Shown: in pieces, positions 22,728-33,700 of the stretch
Layout of the letters: each line of letters starts with the position of its first letter
How positions within the stretch are numbered: position 1 is the stretch's first letter
DNA from: Eonycteris spelaea
Lineage: Eukaryota > Chordata > Mammalia > Chiroptera > Pteropodidae
DNA: 64,000 bases
NCBI GenBank assembly: GCA_003508835.1
Contig: PUFA01000077.1
Span: forward strand, 3,052,001-3,116,000
Direction of reading: 5' to 3'
Position numbers and translations under genes: made by a program
The notes under the pieces: model-generated
Database searches by the model: none
The model's input: the letters and a program-made list of their open reading frames with translations, nothing else
Told to the model about the DNA's origin: nothing

Positions 22728-23395
22728 ATATTGATATTTAAGCTTTTTCCAATTATTTTAATATTCTAAATGCGGTGGCAGCTTATGCTGTACATTTACC
22801 ATTGATTATGTCCATAGTTCTTTCGTAGTCGTATTTCCACGCCAGAGTATAAGCAGCTAAATAATTTATAGATAATACCATATTTTTCTCCAAAAAATAT
22901 TGCCTTCCTTTTGTCTTTTAAGTTTGCCAATTTGAATATTATCAGTCTATTTAATTTTGCCAATCCAATAGGCAAAATAATATCTTGTTTTACTTTGCTT
23001 TTTTTTGTTGTTAATTGAATTTAACATGTTTTCATATGTTCAGTGACTATTTATAGGACTTTAGTAAGTTGCCTATTCAAATCTTTTGGCCTTTTTTCCA
23101 TTGACATTTGTATCTGTCATATGGATTGTTAGGAGGTCTTAATAAAAATAGAACTATTAACCCTTGCATTGCAAACATTTTCTTCCAGTCTGCTGTTTCT
23201 CTTTGACTTTGCTTATGACATCTGTTCTCATATAAGGATTGAACATTTTTATCTCATCACTTTCATCATCCTTAAATTGAATGCCTTTCAATTTTTATAT
23301 CTTAAAATCCCAGATGTTGTTCTTCTCATTGGTATTTTCAAGGACCAAGAAATCTTTAAAGTAGAAGTAACCTGAATTTTAAATGACAGAATATA
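22728..23395 (-). repeat. L1M fragment, antisense
   Basis: Antisense L1 3' region. In order: 'gccaatccaataggcaaaat', 'catgttttcatatgttcag', 'aatcttttggcctttttt', 'ttgcaaacattttcttcca', 'gtctgctgtttctctttg'. This is the usual order of the ORF2 3' part read backwards. Coding capacity is lost. Confidence 0.65.
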
Positions 23396-23479
23396 TTTAC
23401 AGGGCTAGGGTATACAGACAAATATTTCCTAAAGTACTTTATATAGATAATTGATTTTCCTGTGAGGGCACCTGAAGGA

Positions 23480-23735
23480 GAAGGAATATATTTATGTTGA
23501 GTGGTTACTGGGTGCTAGGCACTAGGCTAGATGCTTTACATGAGATTTTTTCTCAAATTTAATCCTCATGACAATTCTATAAATTGGTTTTTATTATTAC
23601 TATTTTTAAGAGAAGCAAAGTTAATAGCTTGCCCATGGTCACATAGCCAGTAAAGAGTAAGTGTGTGTTACGAGTCCAGATCTTCTTAGCTTCTTAATAC
23701 TACCCTTCACCAAAGTGTTATACTGTCTCTGAATG
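23480..23735 (-). repeat. MIR SINE, antisense, nearly complete
   Basis: Well preserved order: 'ggtgctaggcactaggctag', 'caaatttaatcctcatgac', 'attgcttgcccatggtcac'-like core and 'acgagtccagatcttcttag'. It covers most of the MIR length. Confidence 0.8.
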
Positions 23736-23833
23736 ACACAGACGCTGGATAAAAATACAAAACGAATAATATTTGGATTTCCCCCTTTGCACTCCTCTTT
23801 ATGATAGTCTATCTTTTATCCTGGAACCAAGAA

Positions 23834-23858
23834 TAAAAACAAAAACAAAAACAAAACA
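23834..23858. repeat. (AAAAC)n short repeat
   Basis: Four to five units, possibly grown from an A-rich retroposon tail. Confidence 0.8.
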
Positions 23859-24440
23859 GATCTATGTGAATTAATACCAGTCTTTTTTCATTTTACCATG
23901 ATGTCTTCCCTTGAGCTCAAAAAAAAAGTGGCACTTATTTTTTTCAGCTGTTTGTATCAAGCACTATTCTTCTACAAACCCAAATCAATCATCAACTTTA
24001 TCAGGAAAACATTTCATGATGTTTATGGGCTATATCCATATGTGTTTGGAGACATTGATAAATTCAGTGATGGCTTTGTCCCATTTATCACCAGGGCTTA
24101 TTGTTAGGTACTTACCTTGCTGGATCCCTCCCTTTTGAACAGTCACTTCCTCCTGTCTCAGCCGGCTGTCTTTGATGTCTAGTACTGTCTGGTATTATTT
24201 TTAAGATGAGAGTGTGGGAAGAAAAGAGGAAATGTGTCTGCATATTGCTCCAACCTCTGATCCAGGAGAACTTTTCTACTTCAGAAGTTTGAGATGTGTT
24301 CTACATGGTTTTAAGTTTCTTTGGATACTAACCCCAATTTGAGCTCTGTCTAATAGTCTGTTTTTGAATAAACATTCAGAGTAGCCAAAATAAAAGAACC
24401 TTTAATTCAAAGACTGAAAAGCCTTGAAAATAGGATCTAG

Positions 24441-24456
24441 AAAAAAAAAAAAAAAA
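24441..24456. repeat. Poly-A tract (16 bp)
   Basis: A pure A run after 'gaaaataggatctag'. It may be a retroposon tail, but no body was recognised upstream. Confidence 0.85.
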
Positions 24457-24519
24457 GAACCAACAACCCTATCCAAAGATCCTAACCTTGAGAGCTGCCA
24501 TTTTTATTTTTAACATAGC

Positions 24520-24645
24520 AAAGCAGGTGGGGAGTCAGCAGTCTAGATTTCTAATCTTTACTCTGTCACTGACTTGTCGAATGGTCTTGAATAAGTCATT
24601 TACATGTTCTAAACAATGTTTTCTCTACACATAAAGTGGAAGAAC
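24520..24645 (+). repeat. MIR SINE fragment
   Basis: Plus-order MIR text: 'gagtcagcagtctagattt', 'ctctgtcactgacttgtcg', 'ttgaataagtcatttacat'. It lacks both ends. Confidence 0.6.
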
Positions 24646-25655
24646 TGAAACAGGGCGTCCCCAAGGTCACTTTCGTTTTTGTCTCATTCTGGAACACCGA
24701 GCAGCTCTAGACAAAATTGGAAAGTTTTGAGTTGGTCCTGTGTGCTCTTCTCTTCCCTTCACATCCCCTTTTCTTCTCTGAGCAGCCTACTCAGTAGGTA
24801 CGTGTTCTTCTCTTGGGCCATGAGATCTTAGGGGCTCTGAGCTGGGTTCCTCTGTACCAGTCTTCTAAAGCATTGTATCTTATTGAAAACCTTTCATTGT
24901 TATGGTCTCCTAAGGCCTTTCTCCTTGGTATGAAAATGATATATTAATCAGTATGTATTAAACTGCTAATCACTTAACAGGTGACTCCTTAATAATCTGC
25001 TTGCATTCTAACAAAGGCTTTCAATGGACATTATATATTTATTTCAAAGAAGTGAACCAAAAACAGAAATTAGAGGTACTTTGTTGGGCCAGTGGGGAAG
25101 GTTCAGTGTGGGGTGGATACTGGGGTCTCTCAGAAATCACTAGAAAACAGCCATTTTCTCTGCCTTGTTGAATAGAATGTAAATGCACAATGTTCCTGAT
25201 CCTTGAAGAGACTAGCTGACCTTGACATCCGTTTTCTATTCGTAAAACCTGATATGACTTTTGTAAACAAAGAGTTTATGTACACTGATGGGTGAAATGA
25301 GGACCAGTGATTCAGAGAAGCCTAAAGCCCAGTAAGATGTCAATTGCTTCCCATGGCCCCATTAGGGAAGAACATAAGGGACCTGGCAAACCACTGTGGC
25401 CTCTCTCTTAACTTTAAGATCTTTAAGCTCTAGCTGTTGCTTTTGGAGACATTTCTTTTCCTGAAATGAATTTTGAGTCCTCTGTGGTCAGGGCTTGGGC
25501 ATTTTACTTCTAGCACAGGCTGGGAACATAGAATAGCTTAATGGATACTTACTGACATGTCATCTTTCTGGAAAAAAAGACCAAAACAGTTACATAGTTA
25601 TGCAGCTATAAAGTTATTACCTCATTTTTCTGTGATACAACAGCCTTTAAAAATA
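24646..25655. other. Unassigned, apparently repeat-free DNA
   Basis: No repeat family or exon is recognised. It may include conserved non-coding DNA, but there is no way to test this without an alignment. Confidence 0.4.
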
Positions 25656-25659
25656 TCCA

Positions 25660-25770
25660 TCCGTAGCATCAGTATCTTTATTTTGCAGAGAGAGGAAAAC
25701 AAAAATGTTAAATGACTTGTCCTATGTCACAAATAGCGTATGACAGAAGTTGGATTGGAACTAAATTTTT
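25660..25770 (-). repeat. MIR SINE fragment, antisense
   Basis: Core 'ttattttgcagagagagga', 'atgacttgtcctatgtcac' and 'gacagaagttggattggaac' follow the antisense MIR order. Confidence 0.6.
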
Positions 25771-26189
25771 ACAAGTAGCTAAAGCAGAAAACATGAGGAA
25801 GATCATCTCTTCATTGATCACTGTGCTGGCCATTGTGCTCTTATGAGAGGATTTTGAGCAAAAGAAGGAAAAAAAAGGGAATTCCTGAGAATATGGCTGG
25901 ATTTATGGGAGAGTGGAACCAGATAGATTCGGGATATGCTGGATGCTGACATAGTAGAGGAGATAAAACGGTGGGCTTTGGACTTAGAGATGCCATCCGG
26001 GGTCTTCTCTGCTTAGCTAAGTAGTCCTTCTCATGTGTCACCATCTCAGATTTTGAACTGGAAGACTCAGAGGTATGCCTCAGACCTGCCGCTTGCTAGT
26101 CGAGAGTCTTTGGGAAGATACAGGATGCAGATTCCAAAGCTGCTCCTGTTGCCTACAAGCCCTGACACTGTGGGACTCTGGGCCACCTC

Positions 26190-26375
26190 TGTTCCAGCCC
26201 CGAAGCCCACTTGCCTTTCCTCAGTGCGCCCAGCATGTTCCTGTCTCAGGGCCTTTGCACTTGCTGTCCCCTCTCCCTGGAAAGCTCTTCCCTCAGAGAG
26301 GTGCATGGCTGTTCCCCGACTTCACTTAGATTTCTGTGCCTTATCAGTGCCACTGGGATTTCCTGAGAGTCTAAT
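26190..26375 (+). repeat. L2 LINE fragment
   Basis: Carries the well-known L2 3' stretch: 'ctgtctcagggcctttgcac', 'ttgctgtcccctctccctgg', 'aaagctcttccctcagaga'. Plus orientation. The 114- and 84-codon frames that overlap it are chance products of this GC-richer repeat. Confidence 0.75.
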
Positions 26376-26650
26376 CTGAAGTGTTATCTCTGTGTTATTA
26401 TATGTACAACAAAAATAATAATCCCACTTTCCTGTCCTTGAAGAGTTAATACATGTGAAAGGTCTTGGTAAACTTTAAGGTACTATACAAATATAAAGAG
26501 TTTGGGTTGTTTTTATAACTCTGAGAGAACTGCAAGAAATTTACTAAGGGCTTTAAATTTAAATAATGATCAGGTTTTTTTCCTATTGACCTTTTGAAAA
26601 ACTTTTTGTTGACTTTTTTTCCTTTTTGGATTTATTTATGGATTACAGTC

Positions 26651-26668
26651 ATACACACACACATATTT

Positions 26669-26718
<50 letters not shown>
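26651..26718. repeat. Compound CA/TA microsatellite
   Basis: CA units, then an interrupted TA block with TATG steps, then CA units again. Alternating purine-pyrimidine sequence, likely polymorphic. Confidence 0.93.
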
Positions 26719-26997
26719 TTGTGATGACCAGATTTTATATATATGGCCTGTTCCATGATTCTGTTTTCTAATTCGTTAGTGTTTAATTGAATCAAGTCAA
26801 GTTCATGACTCTAGCAATCTTTGAGAACAAGGGAATTTTTCCAGTTTAATAACGGTTGGTAAATGAGGAGAAAGAACTCTTTTTAACAGTTGCTCTGTTT
26901 GAAGTCAAGCTTATATCATCTTCCTGTTAACTTCAATGAAAATCTCTAACAGGCTGTTGGATATTAGCACTGATGGAGCAGGAAGAAGTCATTTGTT

Positions 26998-27042
26998 ATT
27001 TATTGTGTTTTGTGTTTTTTATTGTGTTTTATTGTGTTTTAT
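26998..27042. repeat. Short tandem repeat of ATTGTGTTTT type
   Basis: Three to four imperfect copies of a roughly 10-bp unit, seen directly in the sequence, with one shortened copy (TGTGTTTT). Confidence 0.8.
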
Positions 27043-27129
27043 CTGAATGGAGATATTAGGGTTATATGTGAAAATTGGTCATTTCCTAGTGTTAATTTGG
27101 TATTAAAATCGCGATTTTGAATGACATGG

Positions 27130-27365
27130 TGGTTCTAAGTACTTACTGTATGCTAGAATCATGTTTTGTGTTTTTCATGCATTGTTTCATTTCATTCTTA
27201 TAATAACCTCGTGAGCAGGTGCTAACTTTATTTCTGTTTTTAATTGAGGTGACCATGGTTTAATGAAATAAGCTAATTTGCAAAAGCCCGCAGAGCTAGT
27301 GAGATTAGGAGTTGGAATTCAAACCAGTGTTTGTCTAACTTGAAAGGCAAAGCTTTTAATCACTA
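27130..27365 (-). repeat. MIR SINE, antisense
   Basis: Order: 'agtacttactgtatgctaga', 'ttcattcttataataacctc', 'caaaagcccgcagagctag', 'gttggaattcaaaccagtg', 'aaagcttttaatcactata'. Moderately diverged and almost full length. Confidence 0.75.
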
Positions 27366-28200
27366 TATTAGATTGTATAGTGTATAATTTATGCAATAAA
27401 AATGAAAAACATTCTCAGCAGGAAGGCTGTCTCCTTGTAATGCATTACATGAGAAGCCCATGGAGTTCCTGAAATCACTACAGTATTTCAATTAGAGTCC
27501 AATATGATATCCAAAGGGAGATTTCATATTTTACTTATTTACTAGGTATTCATAACATGTCTTTTGGGAAAACACTATCCCTCTTTTTTTTTTTCTTTTT
27601 AAGGGCCAGTACAATTGCAGGTGACACAAGCTTTTGTGTGGAGTTCACTTTTGTCTCTAAGTATTGGGATATTTATTATATGTGGTTTTGTATCTCCTTG
27701 AAATAAATATAATGTGCATATTATAACTAAACAGAAATAGTTCCTGGCATGAAAGCAAAGAATGATGAATACAACCTACTGTGATTTGCCTATAATTGTT
27801 CTCCTCTGTGTCTGTCTTATGTCCTTTTCTTCATTTCATTCCAATCAGGTTTAACACAGAACAAATGGCCATGCTAAACCATACTAAATAATTCAATACA
27901 GCACTTGCGGATGTTTGTGAAGTATATATATTAAAGATGACGGTAATCTTAGTAGGAAGGAAAAAGACAAGGGAGCTTCTACATATTCAGGAAATGTGCT
28001 TAGACACGCATTTATATGCTTTGCTTTGTTTCTTTTAAAGATTTAGTTTATTTCAAGCTTTTGGGAGTGTATTATGGGGAGGAGTTGGCATATAACCTTT
28101 TAAAAATTTTTTCTCTGTTAGATACTTAGAGGACAGATACCATACTGAAGAGTTTAGCAATAGGGGAGGTAGTGTGGGCAGATAGTAGCATTAGGGGTTC
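27366..28200. other. Unassigned AT-rich DNA
   Basis: No repeat family or frame of note is recognised. Confidence 0.4.
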
Positions 28201-28207
28201 AAACACA

Positions 28208-28208
<1 letters not shown>

Positions 28209-28250
<42 letters not shown>
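28209..28250. repeat. (CA)n microsatellite
   Basis: Twenty-one perfect units, a length at which such repeats are commonly polymorphic. The 76-codon frame with threonine-histidine repeats across it is an artefact. Confidence 0.97.
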
Positions 28251-28252
<2 letters not shown>

Positions 28253-28459
28253 ACCCAGGAGGTGGGGAGAGGGGAGAGAGAGATTCAAGGAATGGTGCTG
28301 GAAATCCTCACAGGCCAGCAGCAACAGGCAAAGCGGTCAGCTGGTAGCTACCTTTGTACTTGGTTACGATTTACGGCCCAGTCTCCAGTTCTTGTCAGAT
28401 AGGGCTGAGCAAAAAGCTCAGCTAGGACTGCCAAGAATAAAGCAAACTGGTAGATTATC

Positions 28460-28570
28460 ATGATGGAGATGGAGACCCAGAGAGAAGCAGAAAAAGTGCA
28501 GTTTTCAGAACCAGGGCAGAAGGGCAGAGCTAGAATCTGCAGGTCCTAAAGTCCCAGCATCTCCTGTTCT
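28460..28570 (-). repeat. MIR-like fragment, antisense
   Basis: 'gatggagacccagagagaa', 'gcagagctagaatctgcagg' and 'tcctaaagtcccagcatctc' follow antisense MIR order. Short and tentative. Confidence 0.45.
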
Positions 28571-28809
28571 CTGCCAGGACTACCGCACAAGATCAGAGAC
28601 CACTTCTGTAGTGGGGGTCAAAAAGATCCAGGCCCAAAGCACGATCTTTTACTCCCTGGTTTGCATTTTGTTGCACCTTCAGTGAACAAATCACATACAA
28701 TGATTTCGATTTGGACTAGCAACGTGACTGATTAATACTGGGCAACAGAGCAATTCTGTAAGAGTTGCTGAACATAAATATACACAAGTGAAAAAATGTT
28801 TATCCAACT

Positions 28810-29765
28810 CATAATTATCGTAACCAGTGAGAGTCCCGGTAAGAAATAGATGCCACGTTCAAACTGGGTAGTTGAAAGGAAAAAATTTAATAGATTATCC
28901 ACAAGGGTGGAGGCAGGGAAGGAAAACTCACCACACGAGGATGACGCACCCTGTGGCTAGTAACGTTGGGAGCAGTACCATCCCGTGTAAGGATGGGAGC
29001 TGTGAACGGAAAGCACCTGCGCCCGTACAGCCTACGCTCTGCATTAACCTGACTTCGCTATTTCAGGCAGCTCATGCCCAGTGAGATGACTTTATTGCTT
29101 GTTTTAGGGGCTTCCAGAAAAATCATTCATCGCAATACCATGCTGCTTAGCTTATGCCCCCTTGAGTAAATATTCCTTTCTCAGGATAATAGGTAGAGCA
29201 ACCATGCTTATGAAGCGATTGTTGATTCTTTAACTCACCTGGAAACCCTCATCTTGCATCCACCCACACTAAACTGTTATATCATGAGCTTTGCCCAATC
29301 CTAAGCGAGCCCCTCATTGAAAAATCTGCCTTACACTGGACCTTTAAAACCTCGCATATGTCCTGACTTTGTTCTCCCTCCTGCAAGTCGTCGCTCAGAC
29401 CCTGTCAGGGTAGTCATCGGTCTTTCTGTGATAAGAAAAAAGCTCAGCTTTGTTTTATCAACAGATGATTTTGGTGATATTCTCATGAGCCAGCATTGGA
29501 CAGAGCTGTTACTAGACACTGGGGCAAATGCTTCAGCTGTAGGCGATGGCTTCCCAGCAGGGCCTGTGTCCTCCAGAGCAAAGAACTGCAGCCTTTATTG
29601 GCCAGGTCTGGGTTCGCCTGGGAATAAATACGAGGGTAACTGCTCGCACCCTCTGGTCAACTGCTAATGTCGCCCCTCACTCACATCCAGCCAGGAGCCA
29701 GAGGGCACAGAAGTTCTGGACGCAGCTCCTAGATTGGGAGCAGGGTAACAAAGGCTGAAACAGAT
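28810..29765 (-). repeat. LTR-type repeat, antisense, split by another sequence
   Basis: Left part (28826-29010): 'agtgagagtcccggtaagaa', 'aaatttaatagattatcc', 'gatggtg'-like text and 'aacgttgggagcagtacca'. Right part (29680-29765): 'tccagccaggagccagagg' and 'gattgggagcagggtaaca'. Both belong to one common mammalian LTR-like family read backwards. The 29040-29680 middle is not part of it and is probably a later insertion or an unknown element. A second copy of this family lies at 32460-32860. Confidence 0.5.
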
Positions 29766-30275
29766 CTGGAAAAGGAGAAGGAGAAAATCCGGCACACTGG
29801 GAATAAAAATCGACACGAATCCCAAATGATGCGAACTGCATCCTTAAAAATGTAGGTCTGCAAAAATTGACCTAGAAACTCCGGACTTTCTAGAAATACA
29901 CTGAAGTGACACATTTTAAAAACTGATTTTAAGTTCTAAAATAAGTTGAAAATCATGTGTAGTAAAAATTACCCTGGAAAACCCCTAAATTACCCATAAA
30001 TATAGAGTACAAAGATTCTTGGTAAATACCGCTGTATGGTAATATGTATGTATAACTGGATAATATATGCAACATGCAATTCTGCAGGAAAAAGAAAACA
30101 TAATCAGCAATAAATAATTTAAGTATTTTGCAACACTTTCACAACTGTGTGACAATTTCAAATTGCCAGCTCTACCATTATCATTATTTTCTACATTAGA
30201 TTTTAACAACTTTTTCAGTTTTGATTTGTGTTTCTCTAATGGCTTCAAGTAACTATTTTCTTTAAAAAAGAAAAA
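29766..30275. other. Unassigned AT-rich DNA
   Basis: No confident repeat call. Starts purine-rich and becomes AT-rich. Confidence 0.4.
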
Positions 30276-30279
30276 CTTC

Positions 30280-30402
30280 GCTTTGAAATAACTTCCAATT
30301 GAAAGACAAGTTTCATGAAATTACAAAGAACAAGTGTTCGCCCTTTACCCAGATTCACTGATTTTGAATATTTTGCCACATTTGCTTTTTATTCTCTCAC
30401 TG

Positions 30403-30439
<37 letters not shown>

Positions 30440-31170
30440 GCTTTTTGCTGAGAGAGATCGCGTACATCATGATTTTTTAATCACTTAACATTTCAGTGTG
30501 TGTTTCCTAAGAACGAGGGCATGTTACATAACCACAGAAATTTAATGTCCCTGCACTGATTTTAGATAATGTGTCGTCCATCCCCAGTTCGTCAGCTACT
30601 CCAGGACAGTAGCCGTGGCAGTTTTCCTTCTGGTCCGCGACCTAGTCCCGGATCACACGCATATGGCGCTTAGTTATCATGTTTCTTCCGTTTTATTTAG
30701 TTTGGGATGGTTCCTTAGCCATTTCTGTCTTTCCTGACCTTGGTGTTTTTGACAATTATGGGCCAGTTTTTTCCACAGACTGCCCTTCAGTTGGTTCACC
30801 TGGTTTTTCCTCACGATATGATTCTGGTTATGTTACGTGTTTCTCAGGCTGCCACATCCATAGGCACGTTATGTCCGTTCGCCCTTCATTCGTGTTGTTA
30901 ATTTTCATCACTTGGTTACGGTGTTTGGTTCGTCCACTGTATAATCAATTGTACTTTTTGCAAATTAGAATTTACAGAGAGATATTTTGAGATTATGGTA
31001 ATAACCTGTTTCTCATCAGCACACTCTTCCCCCAATTAATTCCTTAATTTCTTCTTGGAGGAATCACTACCCAATTCTGTCATCACCATGTGTAAAACCT
31101 CTAATGTTTGGAAATCCCTTGGGAGCGAATTTAGGAAATCACTGAAACTCTTAGATTTATTTTAATTTTT
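30280..31170. repeat. L1M 3'-UTR-like repeat with CA microsatellite
   Basis: Landmarks are 'tattttgccacatttgctt', 'cctaagaacgagggcatgtt', 'cataaccacagaaatttaat', 'tcatgtttcttccgttttat' and 'ttcatcacttggttacggtg'. Together they reproduce a frequent mammalian block that I associate with old L1 3' UTRs. The strand is not certain. The copy is unusually rich in CG dinucleotides for its age. The 103-codon frame (30679-30990) lies within it and is not a gene. Confidence 0.55.
30406..30437. repeat. (CA)n microsatellite
   Basis: Sixteen units ending in CGCG, inside the L1-like block, where a short CA stretch is usual. Confidence 0.95.
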
Positions 31171-31599
31171 GGCTAAGCAGATTGAATTTGTTAAAATCAA
31201 ATGTGAGTCTGTTGAAGTTCTTTTATTAATAACCACAAAATAGAAGTCCTGAGGGTAGATTCCATATTCAGTCACATTTGATAGGGGAAAAAAAAAATGA
31301 CTGACCAGTAAATCAGATGTTTAGTACATGGTTTACAGACAGTGATCCTGCTGAATACAATTTCAATAAAATAAACATAAAAACGTTTTAACTGTGCTGA
31401 ATAGAAAATTCAATAATAAATTAAATCGACCTAATGACATTTGCTCTGTAGAGTGCTTCCTTGACAAAATGTTCAGTGGTATCATACTTCTGCATGAAAT
31501 GATTGCATTCATGCTGATGGAACCCGGATGTCCGCGGCATCAGAAAAAGTGGGGCAAAAGGTGCAGGTCGAGGCATTAGAGCTGGTGTTTTAGCACGTT

Positions 31600-31815
31600 G
31601 CTGTTGGAGCCTGGAGTTCAAGGTTTACACTTCGCTTTTGCCAGTTACTAGATAAGACCAGGCGCAAATTATTTTATCTTTGCCTCAGCGGGTCTATCTA
31701 TAAAATGAGAAAATAATACAACGTTACATAATTGTGATGAGAATTGAAAGATTTACTACATGCTTAGAATAGTGCTGGCTTATAGTCCATGTCAGTAAGA
31801 GTTACCATCATCATC
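31600..31815 (+). repeat. MIR SINE
   Basis: Plus-order MIR: 'ttgccagttactagataag', 'cgcaaattattttatcttt', 'ctataaaatgagaaaataat', 'gaattgaaagatttactac'. Nearly full length. Confidence 0.75.
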
Positions 31816-32155
31816 ACCAGTATCTTCATCATTTTTGCCTTCATGCTGTATCTTTCTAGCATGGGAGAAGAAGATATTTCAAGACGGGAACCTCGTCGGA
31901 CCTGCAACTAGTTTGTAAAATAAGAAAATAATCTAAGATATTGCTTATTATTCTTTGATGACAATAATAATGCTGTGGGCATTTGAGAAGGAGCATTACA
32001 GATGTCCCTTACAGTAGGTCACTAAAAGAGTCCTCTTTAAAATGTTTAGGTTACACTTCTCAGTTGAGTTTTTATCCCAGGAAATGCCTTTTTAACACCA
32101 TGGCTACAATTATAGCTGTAAGCTGTCAGTTTTATGGCTGATGGCCTGATGTAAG
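31816..32155. other. Unassigned DNA
   Basis: Nothing recognised between two MIR copies. Confidence 0.4.
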
Positions 32156-32159
32156 CTTA

Positions 32160-32330
32160 AACCAAATCATTTTATTTAATCCCAGCAACAGGTTTATGAG
32201 AGAGGTATTATTGTTAGCCTCATCTTATGAAGGAAGAAACCATTTTTGAGAAGCTACAAGACATGCTCAAGTTCATGGAACTAGGAAGTGGCAGAAAAGC
32301 CACATACTGAGTCACTGCATCGCACTTTCT
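32160..32330 (-). repeat. MIR SINE, antisense
   Basis: 'cattttatttaatcccagc', 'tgagagaggtattattgtt' and 'aactaggaagtggcagaaaa' give the antisense MIR order. Confidence 0.7.
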
Positions 32331-32459
32331 GGAAATACTCCCTTTGTCTGTGGAACTGTTACCATTGCACTTTGCATGGACTTTGCTTGACATAGATCTG
32401 TGGTGGTTCAGATTTGGAGTGACGGTAAATTTCTTTGCCAACTTCATTAATCAGTTCTA

Positions 32460-32860
32460 GAAGGAAAGGAGATGTTGTGACTATTAGAATAAGACAGTAT
32501 AACGAGGCTCTTTACCAAGGTACAGCCAGGGTTAAGAGATTCAAAAAGGGTCGGAATCCAGAGAGAGCTGCAGCCATAGGACAGGGGTCTTCTGTTGTGC
32601 CCACTTAGACGACCACAGCCCCTGCAAAACTGCCATCCAGCTGGAAGAGACTTGGGGTGATTACACCTCCACCTTTCCCGCCTCCCATCATCTGATCTCA
32701 TGTCGGGGCTTCCTACTGGCCAAAACAACTGCGAGGGGGCAAAGGAGCCCCAGTGTCACAGTTGGTACAGGTCATTCTCCCTGGGGATAGGTTAAGGCCG
32801 AGAGGGGTGGAAAGTGAACCTGGAGGGAAAAATGGAGACTTTCTGTCGCACTAAGAATAC
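32460..32860 (-). repeat. LTR-type repeat, antisense (same family as 28.8 kb)
   Basis: 'cctactggccaaaacaact', 'gcgagggggcaaaggagcc' and 'gtggaaagtgaacctggag' match the right-hand part of the repeat at 28810-29765. The two copies are both antisense and about 3.6 kb apart. They could be two insertions or parts of one element separated by later events. Confidence 0.45.
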
Positions 32861-33059
32861 CTGGTATGTTATTGTAAATTATAATCTCTTGTAGAATATT
32901 AGTAGAGAAAAGTCGAGCCATTCAAGAAAGAAAGAAGATACATGTATACACAAGTGACAAATAGTACACTTATCTAAGTGTGAGAGGGGAAAAAAATGGA
33001 ACTTTCTGTTAACAGAGGGCACCCTCAAGGTCAGACTGTCCTTAAGTGGGTGGAATGTG

Positions 33060-33700
33060 AGATACCCAAAGGTGATTGATCAGGAGTCCTCCCCAGGTTG
33101 CTTCCCTGTTAAACCTGGCCTGTGATTGGCGGCCATCATTATATTTTAAATGGTCTGGCAAAAGTTTCCATTTTGCCGCTTTGCTTTCAGATCGGCTCTC
33201 CATCCTGGTGCCATTACAGTTTCCCGAGTTGGCAGGAACTCGGCAGCGGTTTTCCGTGGTCCGCAGCCCTACGGGCCCCTCCCGGTGTTTCTCTGGGAAC
33301 CTTGGTTGCTGTTCCTCTGCTGCAGGCCATCCGCAGGGGAGTCACACTGTCCTCTAGTCTCCTCACGTGCCCTGTCATGTTGTAATTCTGTGTGAGGAAC
33401 AAGACGCCACAAGCCCTGTGGCAGGATTTGATTTATGTGGAGGAAACCAGATATGAGTACTAACAGTTCTCTTACTCGTTCAGGAGATAATTCATATTCC
33501 TTCATTCGGGTGTGCTGCCTGCTGCCCTTCGTTTTTGTTTCCTGCTTTCCTACTTTCAGAGTCCAATTCTGAACTGGGGCTTTTTCTGCACTTGCCTAGA
33601 GGTACGCGGTGAAGCAAACGTCTGGTCATGCCCTACCTAATAGGCCACAGAGCTGAGCCTGGCCCCAAGTCCCGCCAGTAGGAGAGAGCTGAAAACTGAA
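33060..33700. other. GC- and CpG-richer patch, LTR or regulatory candidate
   Basis: CpG dinucleotides are visibly denser here than in the flanks, and the segment gives several overlapping frames of 62-93 codons on both strands, the usual by-product of GC-rich DNA. It contains the CCAAT-type string 'tgattgg' near 33123. I recognise no known LTR or exon. Either a weak CpG island or an unnamed LTR would fit. Confidence 0.4.

Noticed and set aside
26035..26379. Three overlapping frames
   Set aside because: The region is largely an L2 3' fragment. Frames on both strands reflect its higher GC content.
28172..28402. 76-codon frame with Thr-His repeats
   Set aside because: Translation of the CA microsatellite.
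32715..32730. CTCF-like 'gcgagggggcaaa'
   Set aside because: Only 10 of 14 core positions fit, and it lies in a dispersed repeat. Too weak to list.
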